From NCBI RefSeq assembly GCF_007859865.1, contig NZ_SJPI01000001.1:186001-250000 (forward strand): a stretch of DNA of 64,000 bases. Reading direction: 5' to 3'. The position numbers and the translations under genes are program-made. The notes under the pieces are model-generated. The model was not told the DNA's origin and did no database searches. It worked only from the letters and a program-made list of their open reading frames with translations. How positions within the stretch are numbered: the stretch's first letter is position 1; each line of letters opens with the position of its first letter. The stretch is from Rubripirellula amarantea. Its GTDB lineage: Bacteria; Planctomycetota; Planctomycetia; Pirellulales; Pirellulaceae. Positions 26,560 to 34,675 of this stretch are shown piece after piece.

Positions 26560-27900
26560 TTACGCGATTTCATAGCCCTTACGCTGCTCGCGACTTAGCA
26601 AGGCGTTCGCTTCATCGTCGCCGTCAAAAGTTTCATCGACTGGGTTCCAATTCAATGACCGATTCAAATGCATTGAAATGTTTCCCAAGTGACAAGTGCT
26701 AACGCTACGATGTTGGCTTTGGACATCTGAAATGGGAGTCTGTCGACTCGCAACGCAATCAAAAAAATTGCCCATGTGATTGACGATCGCATCGAGTTTC
26801 CCTGCCCGCGGTGGACGCTCAAGATTATCGTGCTGATACACTTGCCAGTCCTCGCGGTTCAGTGGATTTGCCCCCAAAGCTTCCACGGGCGCACCCGTGA
26901 TCTTACCGCGATTGACGAACATTCGCCCCACGTCACCCGTGAACAGAATGCCGTTGTCACCAGTGTCGCTGACGGTCATCGTTACCCCATTGGCGTACTT
27001 ATACTTGACGTCAAAATCAACCGCGACGTTGTATCCATTGTTGACCGATGGCATCGTTGCATTGGAATGGATCTCTACCGGATAGGAATCAATCGCCCAT
27101 TGCGCGATATCGATGTGGTGCGCTCCCCAGTCGGTCATCTGGCCGCCCGAATACTCATACCACCACCGGAACGTGTAGTGCGAGCGTTCTTCGATGTAGG
27201 GCACGTCCGGTGTCTGACCTTGCCATAAGTCCCAATTTAAGTGGGAAGGAGGAGTACGAGGTGTAAATGAACCGCTAGTTGCATTTTTCCCCAGCACAAC
27301 TTCGACCTTCTTCAAGTTTCCGATGCGGCCCGCTCGCACCATTTCAACGGCCAAGCGAAACCGATCATCGCTACGCTGCCAGGATCCAACCTGAACCACA
27401 CGCCCGGTTTCTTTGACCACCGCGGTCAGCAGCTTGCCTTCGTCGATCGTCAGTGTCAGTGGCTTTTCGCAGTAAACATCTTTGCCAGCTCGACATGCAT
27501 CGATGACCATCTTCGTGTGCCAGTGATCGGGACTGCCGATCGTAACAACATCGACATCCTTTCTTGCGAGCAGATCACGATAGTCTTCACTGCTATGCGG
27601 AGTGCTGCCAAACGCAGCCTTCGCTTGATCGCGCACATGCCGATCCACATCGCAGACAGCGACAATGTCGCCATACAACTGGGCCTTATTCGCAATCACG
27701 CTTCCCTGGTAACGCAATCCAATTGCCCCGACGCCAATCCGTTCTACCTTGTGACGAGGCTTCGCCAATTGATCAGACGCGTACGTGCGTGCCGAACCAT
27801 CTTGCAATGAAGGCCCAAACAACGAACCTCCCAACACCGCGGCACCTAATTGTGTCGAAGTGCCAATGAATCCTCTTCGAGAGAGCGATGATTTTGGCAT
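26560..27900 (-). CDS. Tat-exported Gfo/Idh/MocA-family oxidoreductase
   Basis: A 446-residue enzyme, the second of this family in the region. The signal SLSRRGFIGTSTQLGAAVLG is twin-arginine. It has the Rossmann glycines (ERIGVGAIGLRYQG), the EKP motif (YCEKPLTLT) and DWGAHHIDIAQW. GGAGG-type ribosome-binding sequence (GGAGG at 27906-27910) five bases before ATG 27900 fixes the start. It is the first gene of a trio with the DJ-1/PfpI and TIM-barrel genes, and it is divergent from the XylR-type regulator, which therefore is the best candidate to control it. Substrate unknown. Confidence 0.9.
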   Translation of the reverse strand: MPKSSLSRRGFIGTSTQLGAAVLGGSLFGPSLQDGSARTYASDQLAKPRHKVERIGVGAIGLRYQGSVIANKAQLYGDIVAVCDVDRHVRDQAKAAFGSTPHSSEDYRDLLARKDVDVVTIGSPDHWHTKMVIDACRAGKDVYCEKPLTLTIDEGKLLTAVVKETGRVVQVGSWQRSDDRFRLAVEMVRAGRIGNLKKVEVVLGKNATSGSFTPRTPPSHLNWDLWQGQTPDVPYIEERSHYTFRWWYEYSGGQMTDWGAHHIDIAQWAIDSYPVEIHSNATMPSVNNGYNVAVDFDVKYKYANGVTMTVSDTGDNGILFTGDVGRMFVNRGKITGAPVEALGANPLNREDWQVYQHDNLERPPRAGKLDAIVNHMGNFFDCVASRQTPISDVQSQHRSVSTCHLGNISMHLNRSLNWNPVDETFDGDDEANALLSREQRKGYEIA

Positions 27901-27977
27901 GGGATCCTCCGAGTGGTTGTTGAACTGACACGGGTCGATTCTAACGAGAGACGCCGCGAACCACATTCCGTATTTGC

Positions 27978-27990
27978 GTAATTCAATTAC
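27978..27990. promoter_or_regulatory. Palindrome in the divergent regulator/oxidoreductase promoter region
   Basis: GTAATT-C-AATTAC is a perfect 13-base palindrome, the only AT-rich symmetric site in the 127-base space between the Gfo/Idh gene (leftward) and the XylR-type gene (rightward). It lies 38-50 bases before the regulator's ATG, followed by TATATT (27993-27998). It is a candidate operator for the regulator; binding is inferred. Confidence 0.45.
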
Positions 27991-28027
27991 AGTATATTGT
28001 CACTCGTTCCCTGTTCGGATTCTGCCC

Positions 28028-29179
28028 ATGCGACGTGTTGCCCTTCTAATTGAGACGTCGCGAACCTATGGCCGCGACCTGCTGCAGGGTGTGAAATGCT
28101 ATGCTCAAGAACATGGCCCTTGGTCGCTGTTTGTCGAAGTCCGTGACCTCGAATCCAAGCCTCCGGTGTGGCTTAAGAACTGGGACGGTGATGGGATCCT
28201 CACTCGGTCCGGCAGTGCTGCAATCGCGACGGCGGTTCATCGTGCAGGAGTACCTACGGTTGAACTGCGTTCGACCCGGCGGGGTTCGAAGTTTCCTTTT
28301 GTTGGGATCAACAACACGGTGGTCGCGCAAATGGTTGCCGATCATTTTCTCGAACGGGGATTTCGCCACTTCGGCGTCTTCGCCTTAGATACAGAACCAT
28401 TCTTCGTAGAAAGACGCGATGGCTTTGTCGAATACCTGAAAGCCCGCGGGTTGAAATGTTCGGTGCTTTACCAACCGGGCAGTTCCGAGAAACCTGAACA
28501 ATGGGAAGCACAACAAAAGCGACTGATTCATTGGTTGCGAAAGTTGCCACGTCCAACAGCGATCATGGCCTGCACCGACCAATTGGGTTGCTGGTTACTT
28601 GACGCCTGCTCAAGATCATCGATTCGTGTGCCAGAGGATGTTGCGATCGTTGGAGTCGAAAACGATGAAACGATCGCAACGATGAGCACGCCTCCGATGA
28701 GCAGCGTTCGATTTGCGGGTGAACAAATCGGCTACGAATCCGCCAGAATCCTCGACGCGATGATGCGTGGAAAGAAGCCGCCTCGCCGTCCCAAACTTTT
28801 CCCGCCAATTTGCATTGAGACTCGTCAATCATCAGACATTGTCGCGATCGATGATGAGCATTTGGCAAATGCCATTCGTTTAATTCGACAGCGTGCCTGC
28901 GAGGGCTTGACGGTCAAAGGAGTCCTCGAAGTGGTTCCTATCTCGCGAAGTTCCTTCGAACGAGGCTGCCGAAGACTGCTGGGAAGGTCCCCCAACGAAG
29001 AGATTATTCGCGTACGAATCGAAAAAGCCCAAAGTTTGCTGCGAGATACCGATTTGGGGCTCGCCCCAATCGCCGTACGTACAGGATTCAGCACAGCTCA
29101 ATATTTGCTGCAGGTGTTTCGCCAGTCCACAGGTATGACACCGGGTGAATATCGCCGCCAGTCGCGGAACACGCTTTAA
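28028..29179 (+). CDS. XylR-type transcriptional regulator (LacI-like sensor plus AraC HTH)
   Basis: A 383-residue regulator. Residues about 1-275 form a periplasmic-binding-protein-like sugar sensor (RRVALLIETSRTYGRDLLQG, HFGVFALDTEPF, IMACTDQLGCWLLDAC, VAIVGVENDE). The last 105 residues are an AraC-type double helix-turn-helix (SRSSFERGCRRLLGRSPNEE, then IAVRTGFSTAQYLLQVFRQS and GMTPGEYRR). XylR of E. coli has this architecture and activates genes in response to its sugar. ATG at 28028 starts directly at the sensor; an upstream start at 27974 is rejected. It sits in the middle of the carbohydrate region and probably controls some of it. Confidence 0.93.
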   Translation: MRRVALLIETSRTYGRDLLQGVKCYAQEHGPWSLFVEVRDLESKPPVWLKNWDGDGILTRSGSAAIATAVHRAGVPTVELRSTRRGSKFPFVGINNTVVAQMVADHFLERGFRHFGVFALDTEPFFVERRDGFVEYLKARGLKCSVLYQPGSSEKPEQWEAQQKRLIHWLRKLPRPTAIMACTDQLGCWLLDACSRSSIRVPEDVAIVGVENDETIATMSTPPMSSVRFAGEQIGYESARILDAMMRGKKPPRRPKLFPPICIETRQSSDIVAIDDEHLANAIRLIRQRACEGLTVKGVLEVVPISRSSFERGCRRLLGRSPNEEIIRVRIEKAQSLLRDTDLGLAPIAVRTGFSTAQYLLQVFRQSTGMTPGEYRRQSRNTL

Positions 29180-29281
29180 CTGATTCACCGGGATACGCCG
29201 ATCCAATAGCTCAAAAAACTTCAAATAGCGAACTGAGTGCCGGCAACCAGTGGCACATTATCCTTCCATCGCTACGAATCC

Positions 29282-30169
29282 TTAAGCAGGCCAGTGCTGC
29301 GCAATCTTGCGTTTTAGGAAAGTGACGCTACGCGCAAGTTGATCCATGCCATCGACGCCATCTTCGATGCTGATCCATCCGTCAAATCCAACTCGAACAA
29401 GTTCCGAGAAGATGGCATCGTAATCGTTGAGTCCCTTACCAATTTCGCCATGACTAAGTCGCTTGGCATAACCTGTCGCCCCCGCTTCTTCACGACGCAA
29501 ATCTTCGATCGTTCCTTCCTTCAAATAACGATCGCTGGCGTGCATCGTGACCACTCGATTGGAAACCCGCTTCAGCAACTCGATGGGATCTTCACCCGCG
29601 AGATAGGTGTTGCTTGGATCGTAATTAACACCAAAGTTTGGATGTTCGATCGACTCGACTAGCTGACAGAACACATCAGCCTTTTGAGCGAACTCGGGGT
29701 ATTCCCAAAAATCATCTTTGTAGTGATTTTCGATGATGAGTGTGATGCCATGCTGTTGAGCGTAGGGTAAACAAGCTTTGATCGAATCAGCCGCCAACTT
29801 GACGCCCTCATCCGTTGAGAGTTCTGGACGACGTTGACCACTGAGCACTCGGCAATAACTTCCACCGAGCGCGTGCGTCATATCAATCCACTTCTTCTGC
29901 TTAGCAATCTCGTTGTCTCGAAACGCTGCATCGGGATGAGTGAAGTCGGGCGAGCAACACATCATCGGAATTACCATCCCATTATCTTCGACCTCCGCAC
30001 GAAACCGCGCCCAGTTTTTCTGATCGGCCATTTCGAGAAACCCCGCATACCATTCGAGCCCCTGAACATCGAGAGTCGAAGCAAGCTCAATCCATTCAGA
30101 CACTACCATCGTCCCGTCCTTACAGAGGGCATTCATGTAGGCTTTAGGAAAGGCAGCGAGTTTTGGCAT
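29282..30169 (-). CDS. Cytoplasmic sugar isomerase/epimerase-family TIM barrel
   Basis: A 295-residue xylose-isomerase-like TIM barrel without signal peptide, unlike the other three in the region. Conserved ligand strands are visible: GITLIIENHYKDDFWEYP, NFGVNYDPSNTYLAGED, VVTMHASDRY, and GWISIEDGVDGMD at the end. It is therefore likely to process the imported product inside the cell. It follows the zinc-type dehydrogenase gene on the same strand after a 237-base gap that contains no gene. The exact reaction is unknown. Confidence 0.88.
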   Translation of the reverse strand: MPKLAAFPKAYMNALCKDGTMVVSEWIELASTLDVQGLEWYAGFLEMADQKNWARFRAEVEDNGMVIPMMCCSPDFTHPDAAFRDNEIAKQKKWIDMTHALGGSYCRVLSGQRRPELSTDEGVKLAADSIKACLPYAQQHGITLIIENHYKDDFWEYPEFAQKADVFCQLVESIEHPNFGVNYDPSNTYLAGEDPIELLKRVSNRVVTMHASDRYLKEGTIEDLRREEAGATGYAKRLSHGEIGKGLNDYDAIFSELVRVGFDGWISIEDGVDGMDQLARSVTFLKRKIAQHWPA

Positions 30170-30406
30170 GACAAAGCTGAGTTAAAAAAGAAAAGGTGGG
30201 TAGATTCCAACGAGGCTTGCGTCCTCGGGGGTACTGCTAGGTTTCGCGGTGGACTTACATTGTGACATGTCGTTTAACGTAGACGCCAATCGTTGATTGC
30301 AGGTGGATGGATAAATGACGTCACGCCGAAATAGGGAGCAGCCATGGCAAAAAACGAAGTCGAACATGCTAACGAACAAAGCTGGCTAGAAGTGAACTGC
30401 CTTTGG

Positions 30407-31432
30407 TCACAGGGGTTTCAAAACTGATTTTACGACTTCTCCATTGTGCATTTTCTCGAACGCTTCTTGCCACTGGGTAATGGGCCACACACCGCCAATG
30501 ATGGGCCTGACGTCGAGTTGGCCGCTGGCGAGAAGTGCAATGACACGTTCCCAAATCGGCCAGTTGTGACTGAAACTTCCTTGCAACGTAACATTCTTTT
30601 GAACCAACGGATCCAGGCTAAACCCAAGCGGGTCTCGCCCCCAGCCCACTTTGGATATCCATCCCGCTGGTCGCACTATGTCGATCGCAATTTTGAGCGT
30701 GACGCTTGCACCCGCGGCATCGATGACCCCATCGCACCCAAGCCCGTCTCGTTCAATTGCCCATGGTTTTGCGTCGCCAACAATGGCTTCGCACCCATAT
30801 TGCTTAGCAATTTTCAATCGATGCCGGTCGGAATCCAGGCCCACCAACGCGACCTCTGCGCCGCAAAGGCGAGCCATGGCCGCACATAGGATTCCGATCG
30901 TGCCAGGCCCCAACACCACGATCCGATCCCCCGGTTCGATTCGTGCATTCTTGACCACTGCGTTGTACGCAACACAGCACGGTTCCGTCAGGCACGCGTG
31001 TTCAAACGGCAACGCGTCAGGCACTGCATGCAAAATTCGAGAAGGAACCTTCACGAACTTAGTCATTGCACCGTTAACGCCGTAGCCGAACCCTTTACGC
31101 GTCGGATCAAGATTATAAAGTCCGCGCCGCGACATCGGATTGGTTTGATCAATCACGGCCGCTGTTTCGCTGACCACTCGATCGCCCTCTTTCCATGCTT
31201 CGACATTCGAACCAAGTTCGGCAATCACGCCCGCGAACTCGTGCCCGAGAACTACCGGATAATTGACTGGCCAAGAATGATCAGCGGTCCATTGATGAAG
31301 ATCACTACCGCATACACCGATATTGGCGACTTCGAGGAGTACATCATCCGGGCCTATCACCGGTCGCTGGATTTCGCGAATTTCCACGGAGCCCTTTTCA
31401 GGAGCAAAATTGACAACGGCTGGTGCAGTCAT
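30407..31432 (-). CDS. Zinc-type medium-chain alcohol/polyol dehydrogenase
   Basis: A 341-residue MDR-family NAD(P)-dependent dehydrogenase. The catalytic zinc ligands are present (NIGVCGSDLHQW with Cys, GHEFAGVIAELG with His and Glu), and the Rossmann fold has VLGPGTIGILCAAMARLCG. The four-cysteine structural zinc lobe of many relatives is absent: its place is taken by residues about 95-115 (NPMSRRGLYNLDPTRKGF). Sorbitol-dehydrogenase-like and threonine-dehydrogenase-like members act on sugars and polyols. It is probably co-transcribed with the cytoplasmic TIM barrel downstream and the decarboxylase/aldolase-like gene upstream. Confidence 0.9.
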   Translation of the reverse strand: MTAPAVVNFAPEKGSVEIREIQRPVIGPDDVLLEVANIGVCGSDLHQWTADHSWPVNYPVVLGHEFAGVIAELGSNVEAWKEGDRVVSETAAVIDQTNPMSRRGLYNLDPTRKGFGYGVNGAMTKFVKVPSRILHAVPDALPFEHACLTEPCCVAYNAVVKNARIEPGDRIVVLGPGTIGILCAAMARLCGAEVALVGLDSDRHRLKIAKQYGCEAIVGDAKPWAIERDGLGCDGVIDAAGASVTLKIAIDIVRPAGWISKVGWGRDPLGFSLDPLVQKNVTLQGSFSHNWPIWERVIALLASGQLDVRPIIGGVWPITQWQEAFEKMHNGEVVKSVLKPL

Positions 31433-31509
31433 GGCTGAGTTTCAGGCACAGAAAACTGGGATGAGAAATGGATAGGTTGGCAGCAGGACAAACGAATCAA
31501 GCAGCAGAA

Positions 31510-31529
31510 CGATTAGGCAGCGCTAATCG
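31510..31529. promoter_or_regulatory. Inverted repeat between decarboxylase-like and dehydrogenase genes
   Basis: CGATTAG (31510-31516) and CTAATCG (31523-31529) are perfect 7-base arms around GCAGCG. It lies 28 bases after the stop of the gene at 31557-32249 and 78 bases before the dehydrogenase ATG. It could be an operator for the dehydrogenase or a short stem; no strong T-tract follows it. Confidence 0.35.
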
Positions 31530-31556
31530 AATCCACGCCCCGTCGATCATCACGCT

Positions 31557-32249
31557 CTAATTCGCACCTTGCGAATGAATAGCGTTGCAAATCATCCGCA
31601 GCGATGCTTCGAGGTTTCCGTCGGCGGTTTTGAATGAGTCAGCGTCAATTGTCAACGGAGCGCCGAGCACGACCAAGGGTGCGCCGTACTTTGGACATTC
31701 AATCGCTTGTTCAAGCGTTAGCCCTCCTACGGCTTGAACAGGAACTTTGACGGCTTGGCAAACTTCCCGCAGATCATCGAGAGGACTTGGCATTCGTTCA
31801 CCGCGTGCCGCAATGCCGCGACGTTCATCATAGCCAATGTGGTGGATGACATAGTCGCAACCAAGATCTTCAAGCCACTTCGCGCCGTCTATCATGTTGG
31901 GCGAGACCATGTTGTCGCCCATGACTTTCACGCCGAAGTCACGTCCGGCCTTAACGACACACCGAATCGTTTCTTCGTGCGCTCGAGCCATGACCACAAC
32001 GTGGGTCGCGCCAGCGCCGGCCATCATCTCGGCTTCAAGATATCCACCGTCCATGGTCTTCAAGTCGGCGACGATTGGAACACCAGGAAACTCTGCTCGC
32101 AGCGCTCTAACACCATGCAATCCTTCGGCCAAGATCAATGGTGTCCCCGCTTCCAACCAATCCACGCCAGCACGAATTGCCATATGCGCCGTTTCAATAG
32201 CTTCGCCAATGTTAGTCAAGTCTAGTGATATCTGAACGACCGGCTGCAT
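31557..32249 (-). CDS. Orotidine-decarboxylase-superfamily protein (HPS/KGPDC-like)
   Basis: A 230-residue beta/alpha barrel of the superfamily that includes hexulose-6-phosphate synthase, 3-keto-L-gulonate-6-phosphate decarboxylase and orotidine-5'-phosphate decarboxylase. The diagnostic DxKxxD motif is Asp62-Leu-Lys64-Thr-Met-Asp67, and GVDWLEAGTPLI and the phosphate-grasp end (VQAVGGLTLEQAI, LVVLGAPLT) match. It is more like the sugar-phosphate branch than pyrF. Context (dehydrogenase, TIM barrel) favours a decarboxylation or aldol step in sugar degradation. GGAG five bases before the ATG at 32249 supports the start. Confidence 0.85.
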   Translation of the reverse strand: MQPVVQISLDLTNIGEAIETAHMAIRAGVDWLEAGTPLILAEGLHGVRALRAEFPGVPIVADLKTMDGGYLEAEMMAGAGATHVVVMARAHEETIRCVVKAGRDFGVKVMGDNMVSPNMIDGAKWLEDLGCDYVIHHIGYDERRGIAARGERMPSPLDDLREVCQAVKVPVQAVGGLTLEQAIECPKYGAPLVVLGAPLTIDADSFKTADGNLEASLRMICNAIHSQGAN

Positions 32250-32432
32250 GGGGACTCCGAATGATGAAGAACGATTGCTTGATGATTCCTAGGCTAGTGA
32301 TTTGCTACCAAAGAATCGACCGTTGACCAAACCAGGGCTATAGGATATTCGTTAGGCAGTGCGCCGGATGATGGATTTGGACCGGCGGCTTGATTTTTCA
32401 ATGAAACCGTCGATTCGACGAAGGTTGGCAGG

Positions 32433-34667
32433 ATGCCCCGAATTCTTTGTGCCTGTTGTGTGGTTGCGTTTCAGCTCTTCGCATTGCCGGGCTTATCAGC
32501 GGCCGATCAGGAAACAGCGATTGAGCTAGTGGCTCCCAAGCTGTCGGCAAAAGCGGAAGCCGAAGCAAAACACGAAACGATTTCGTCTGAACTGCGCAAC
32601 GCGATTGCCCAGAAAGAAAACACCGACGTGGCGGACTCTTCCGTCGCAAGCGGAGAGCCGAGCGAGATCGACTTGCTGAAGATGATCGAAGTGACGATCG
32701 CTCAGCAACGAAGTGCCACAGCAACGATGCAGCAACTTCAATCGACGAAGGTAGAGCTTGAAACGCAACTGAGCAAACTTTCGAGCGGCAAGCTCAACGA
32801 AGAACCGCCATACTCGATCTTGATGCTCGACCGACTGAACGATTCCATCGCTAGCGGAAAGGTCAAGCGAGAATCGCTGGAAGAAGCGTTACTCGCTGCA
32901 CGGGGAGCGGTCGAACGCGCTCGATTCAATGTGGATTCGCGAGCCAAGACACTACGTCAACTCGGCGAAACGAACGCGACCGACATCAAGACAAACATTG
33001 CATCTCGCGAACTACGCCTAGCGGAAGAGATCCTCGTCCTCCGCCGTCAAGAATTGGGAATCGAAGAGGCAAGCGAAGCCGTGCGATCCCTAGAAGCTGA
33101 CATCGACCTGCGGCAACGTGAACTGATTCTGCCGCATGTTGTCTTTTCAACGGACATCATCGAAGAGAAGAACAAAGAACTCGACGAACGTGAAGTCGAA
33201 CTGAACCGCAAAGCCGACGAACTTCAGATTGAGTTGCAATACGCGGAACGCCGCTGGATGTCGGCGCGTCAACAACTCGACTCGACTGTCAATCGGACGG
33301 CTGAGATGCTGCAGAAAGTCGAATCCCTGCAACTTGCCCAGAAAACCATTCAAGTTGAACAGAGTGTTAACAACCAGCGCATCGAACGCCTTCCCATCAT
33401 GCGTGCCAACTGGGATCGCCGATTCCGACTCGCTAACGGACAATGCACACGTCAAGAACGAACTCTTTGGCTCGAAGAGACGCTGCGGCAAATTGAGCAG
33501 TTTGCCAGAGAACGAAGGGCGAGAGAGCTAAAGCTTGATGAAACCAGAGCGAATATCTCTGCGATCGGAACTCAGTCCGAGGAAGGCGCCGCCAATTCAC
33601 CCGAATTGACTCGCTGGATGGAAAGAGCGACGTCATCGCTAATTGCTCAAACGGACTTACACACCCGAGCGATCATCGGGATCGATAGCGGTAAACGAGC
33701 TTTGGAACGACTGCGTGTCGAAATTGAAGGCGAACCGAATCGAAGCGTTGGGGAATGGATGAGCGACGCTTGGGGATCCCTACGACGGATCTGGAATTAC
33801 GAGATCACCAATGTCAACGATACGTCGCTTACCGTCGGCCGTGCGGCAAGCTGCATGTTATTCATTGTGCTTAGCTATTTCCTTGCACGTTTCTTAAGTC
33901 GGCTGCTCGGCAACAGATTGCCTCGACTGGGAATCGACGAAGCTGCAGCCAATTCGATTCAATCGCTAACCTTCTATGCTCTATTGCTAGGCTTCACGCT
34001 GGCGGCACTTCGATACGCCAATGTCCCCCTGACCGCCTTCACATTTCTCGGGGGTGCTATCGCGATCGGCGTTGGATTCGGAAGCCAAAACATCCTTAAC
34101 AACTTCATCAGTGGTTTGATTCTATTGGCCGAGCGGCCCATCAAGACCGGTGACTTGATCTTGATCGATGGAACCTATGGCAACGTGATTCAAATTGGTG
34201 CCCGCAGCACTCAGATTCGCTCGGGTGACAACCTCGACATTATTGTTCCCAATAGCCGTTTCCTAGAAAACAACGTCGTCAACCTGACCCGATCCGACGA
34301 CCGTCTTCGAACGTCCATCAAAATCGGAGTTGCTTACGGTTCATCACTCGACCTTGTGATGCAATTGTTGCAGGAGGCTGCTGATGAGAACGAACACGTC
34401 CACCGCGAACCCAAGCCATTCGTTTGGTTCAACGAATTTGGCGACAATGCCTTGGAATTCCAAGTCAACTTTTGGATCAACGTTCGATCAGTCGTCCAGC
34501 GAAAGACAGTAGAGACGCAAGTTCGACTATCCATTGACCAGAAATTCAGAGAACACGGTATCTCAATCGCTTTCCCACAACGCGACATACACTTGTCGTC
34601 CAGCGAGCCGTTGGAATTCCGGATGATTCGCGAGCAACATTCCAAGGCTTATAAAAACGCCGGTTAA
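32433..34667 (+). CDS. Mechanosensitive channel of MscS family with long periplasmic domain
   Basis: A 744-residue MscK/MscM-like channel. A Sec signal (LCACCVVAFQLFALPGLSAAD) is followed by a long coiled-coil periplasmic region (about residues 35-440) rich in Glu, Arg, Gln and Ala. Membrane helices begin near residue 465. The pore-lining helix and MscS domain are clear: GGAIAIGVGFGSQNILNNF (about 538-556), then AERPIKTGDLILIDGTYGNV and IVPNSRFLENNVVNLT. Such channels release solutes on hypo-osmotic shock. It is a single gene, divergent from the decarboxylase-like gene. The ATG at 32433 has AAGG upstream. Confidence 0.92.
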   Translation: MPRILCACCVVAFQLFALPGLSAADQETAIELVAPKLSAKAEAEAKHETISSELRNAIAQKENTDVADSSVASGEPSEIDLLKMIEVTIAQQRSATATMQQLQSTKVELETQLSKLSSGKLNEEPPYSILMLDRLNDSIASGKVKRESLEEALLAARGAVERARFNVDSRAKTLRQLGETNATDIKTNIASRELRLAEEILVLRRQELGIEEASEAVRSLEADIDLRQRELILPHVVFSTDIIEEKNKELDEREVELNRKADELQIELQYAERRWMSARQQLDSTVNRTAEMLQKVESLQLAQKTIQVEQSVNNQRIERLPIMRANWDRRFRLANGQCTRQERTLWLEETLRQIEQFARERRARELKLDETRANISAIGTQSEEGAANSPELTRWMERATSSLIAQTDLHTRAIIGIDSGKRALERLRVEIEGEPNRSVGEWMSDAWGSLRRIWNYEITNVNDTSLTVGRAASCMLFIVLSYFLARFLSRLLGNRLPRLGIDEAAANSIQSLTFYALLLGFTLAALRYANVPLTAFTFLGGAIAIGVGFGSQNILNNFISGLILLAERPIKTGDLILIDGTYGNVIQIGARSTQIRSGDNLDIIVPNSRFLENNVVNLTRSDDRLRTSIKIGVAYGSSLDLVMQLLQEAADENEHVHREPKPFVWFNEFGDNALEFQVNFWINVRSVVQRKTVETQVRLSIDQKFREHGISIAFPQRDIHLSSSEPLEFRMIREQHSKAYKNAG

Positions 34668-34675
34668 AAGACTGG

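Noticed and set aside
29237-29256. GTGCC/GGCAC stem between XylR-type and TIM-barrel genes
   Set aside because: A five-base stem with a ten-base loop and no T-tract is too weak to call a terminator.
30316-30323. TGACGTCA palindrome upstream of the cytoplasmic TIM-barrel gene
   Set aside because: A single eight-base palindrome is expected by chance in 64 kb, and no second copy is nearby.
32408-32420. CGTCGA-T-TCGACG palindrome before the MscS gene
   Set aside because: CG-rich palindromes of this kind occur often in this genome's base composition, and this one lies just before the ribosome-binding site without other support.
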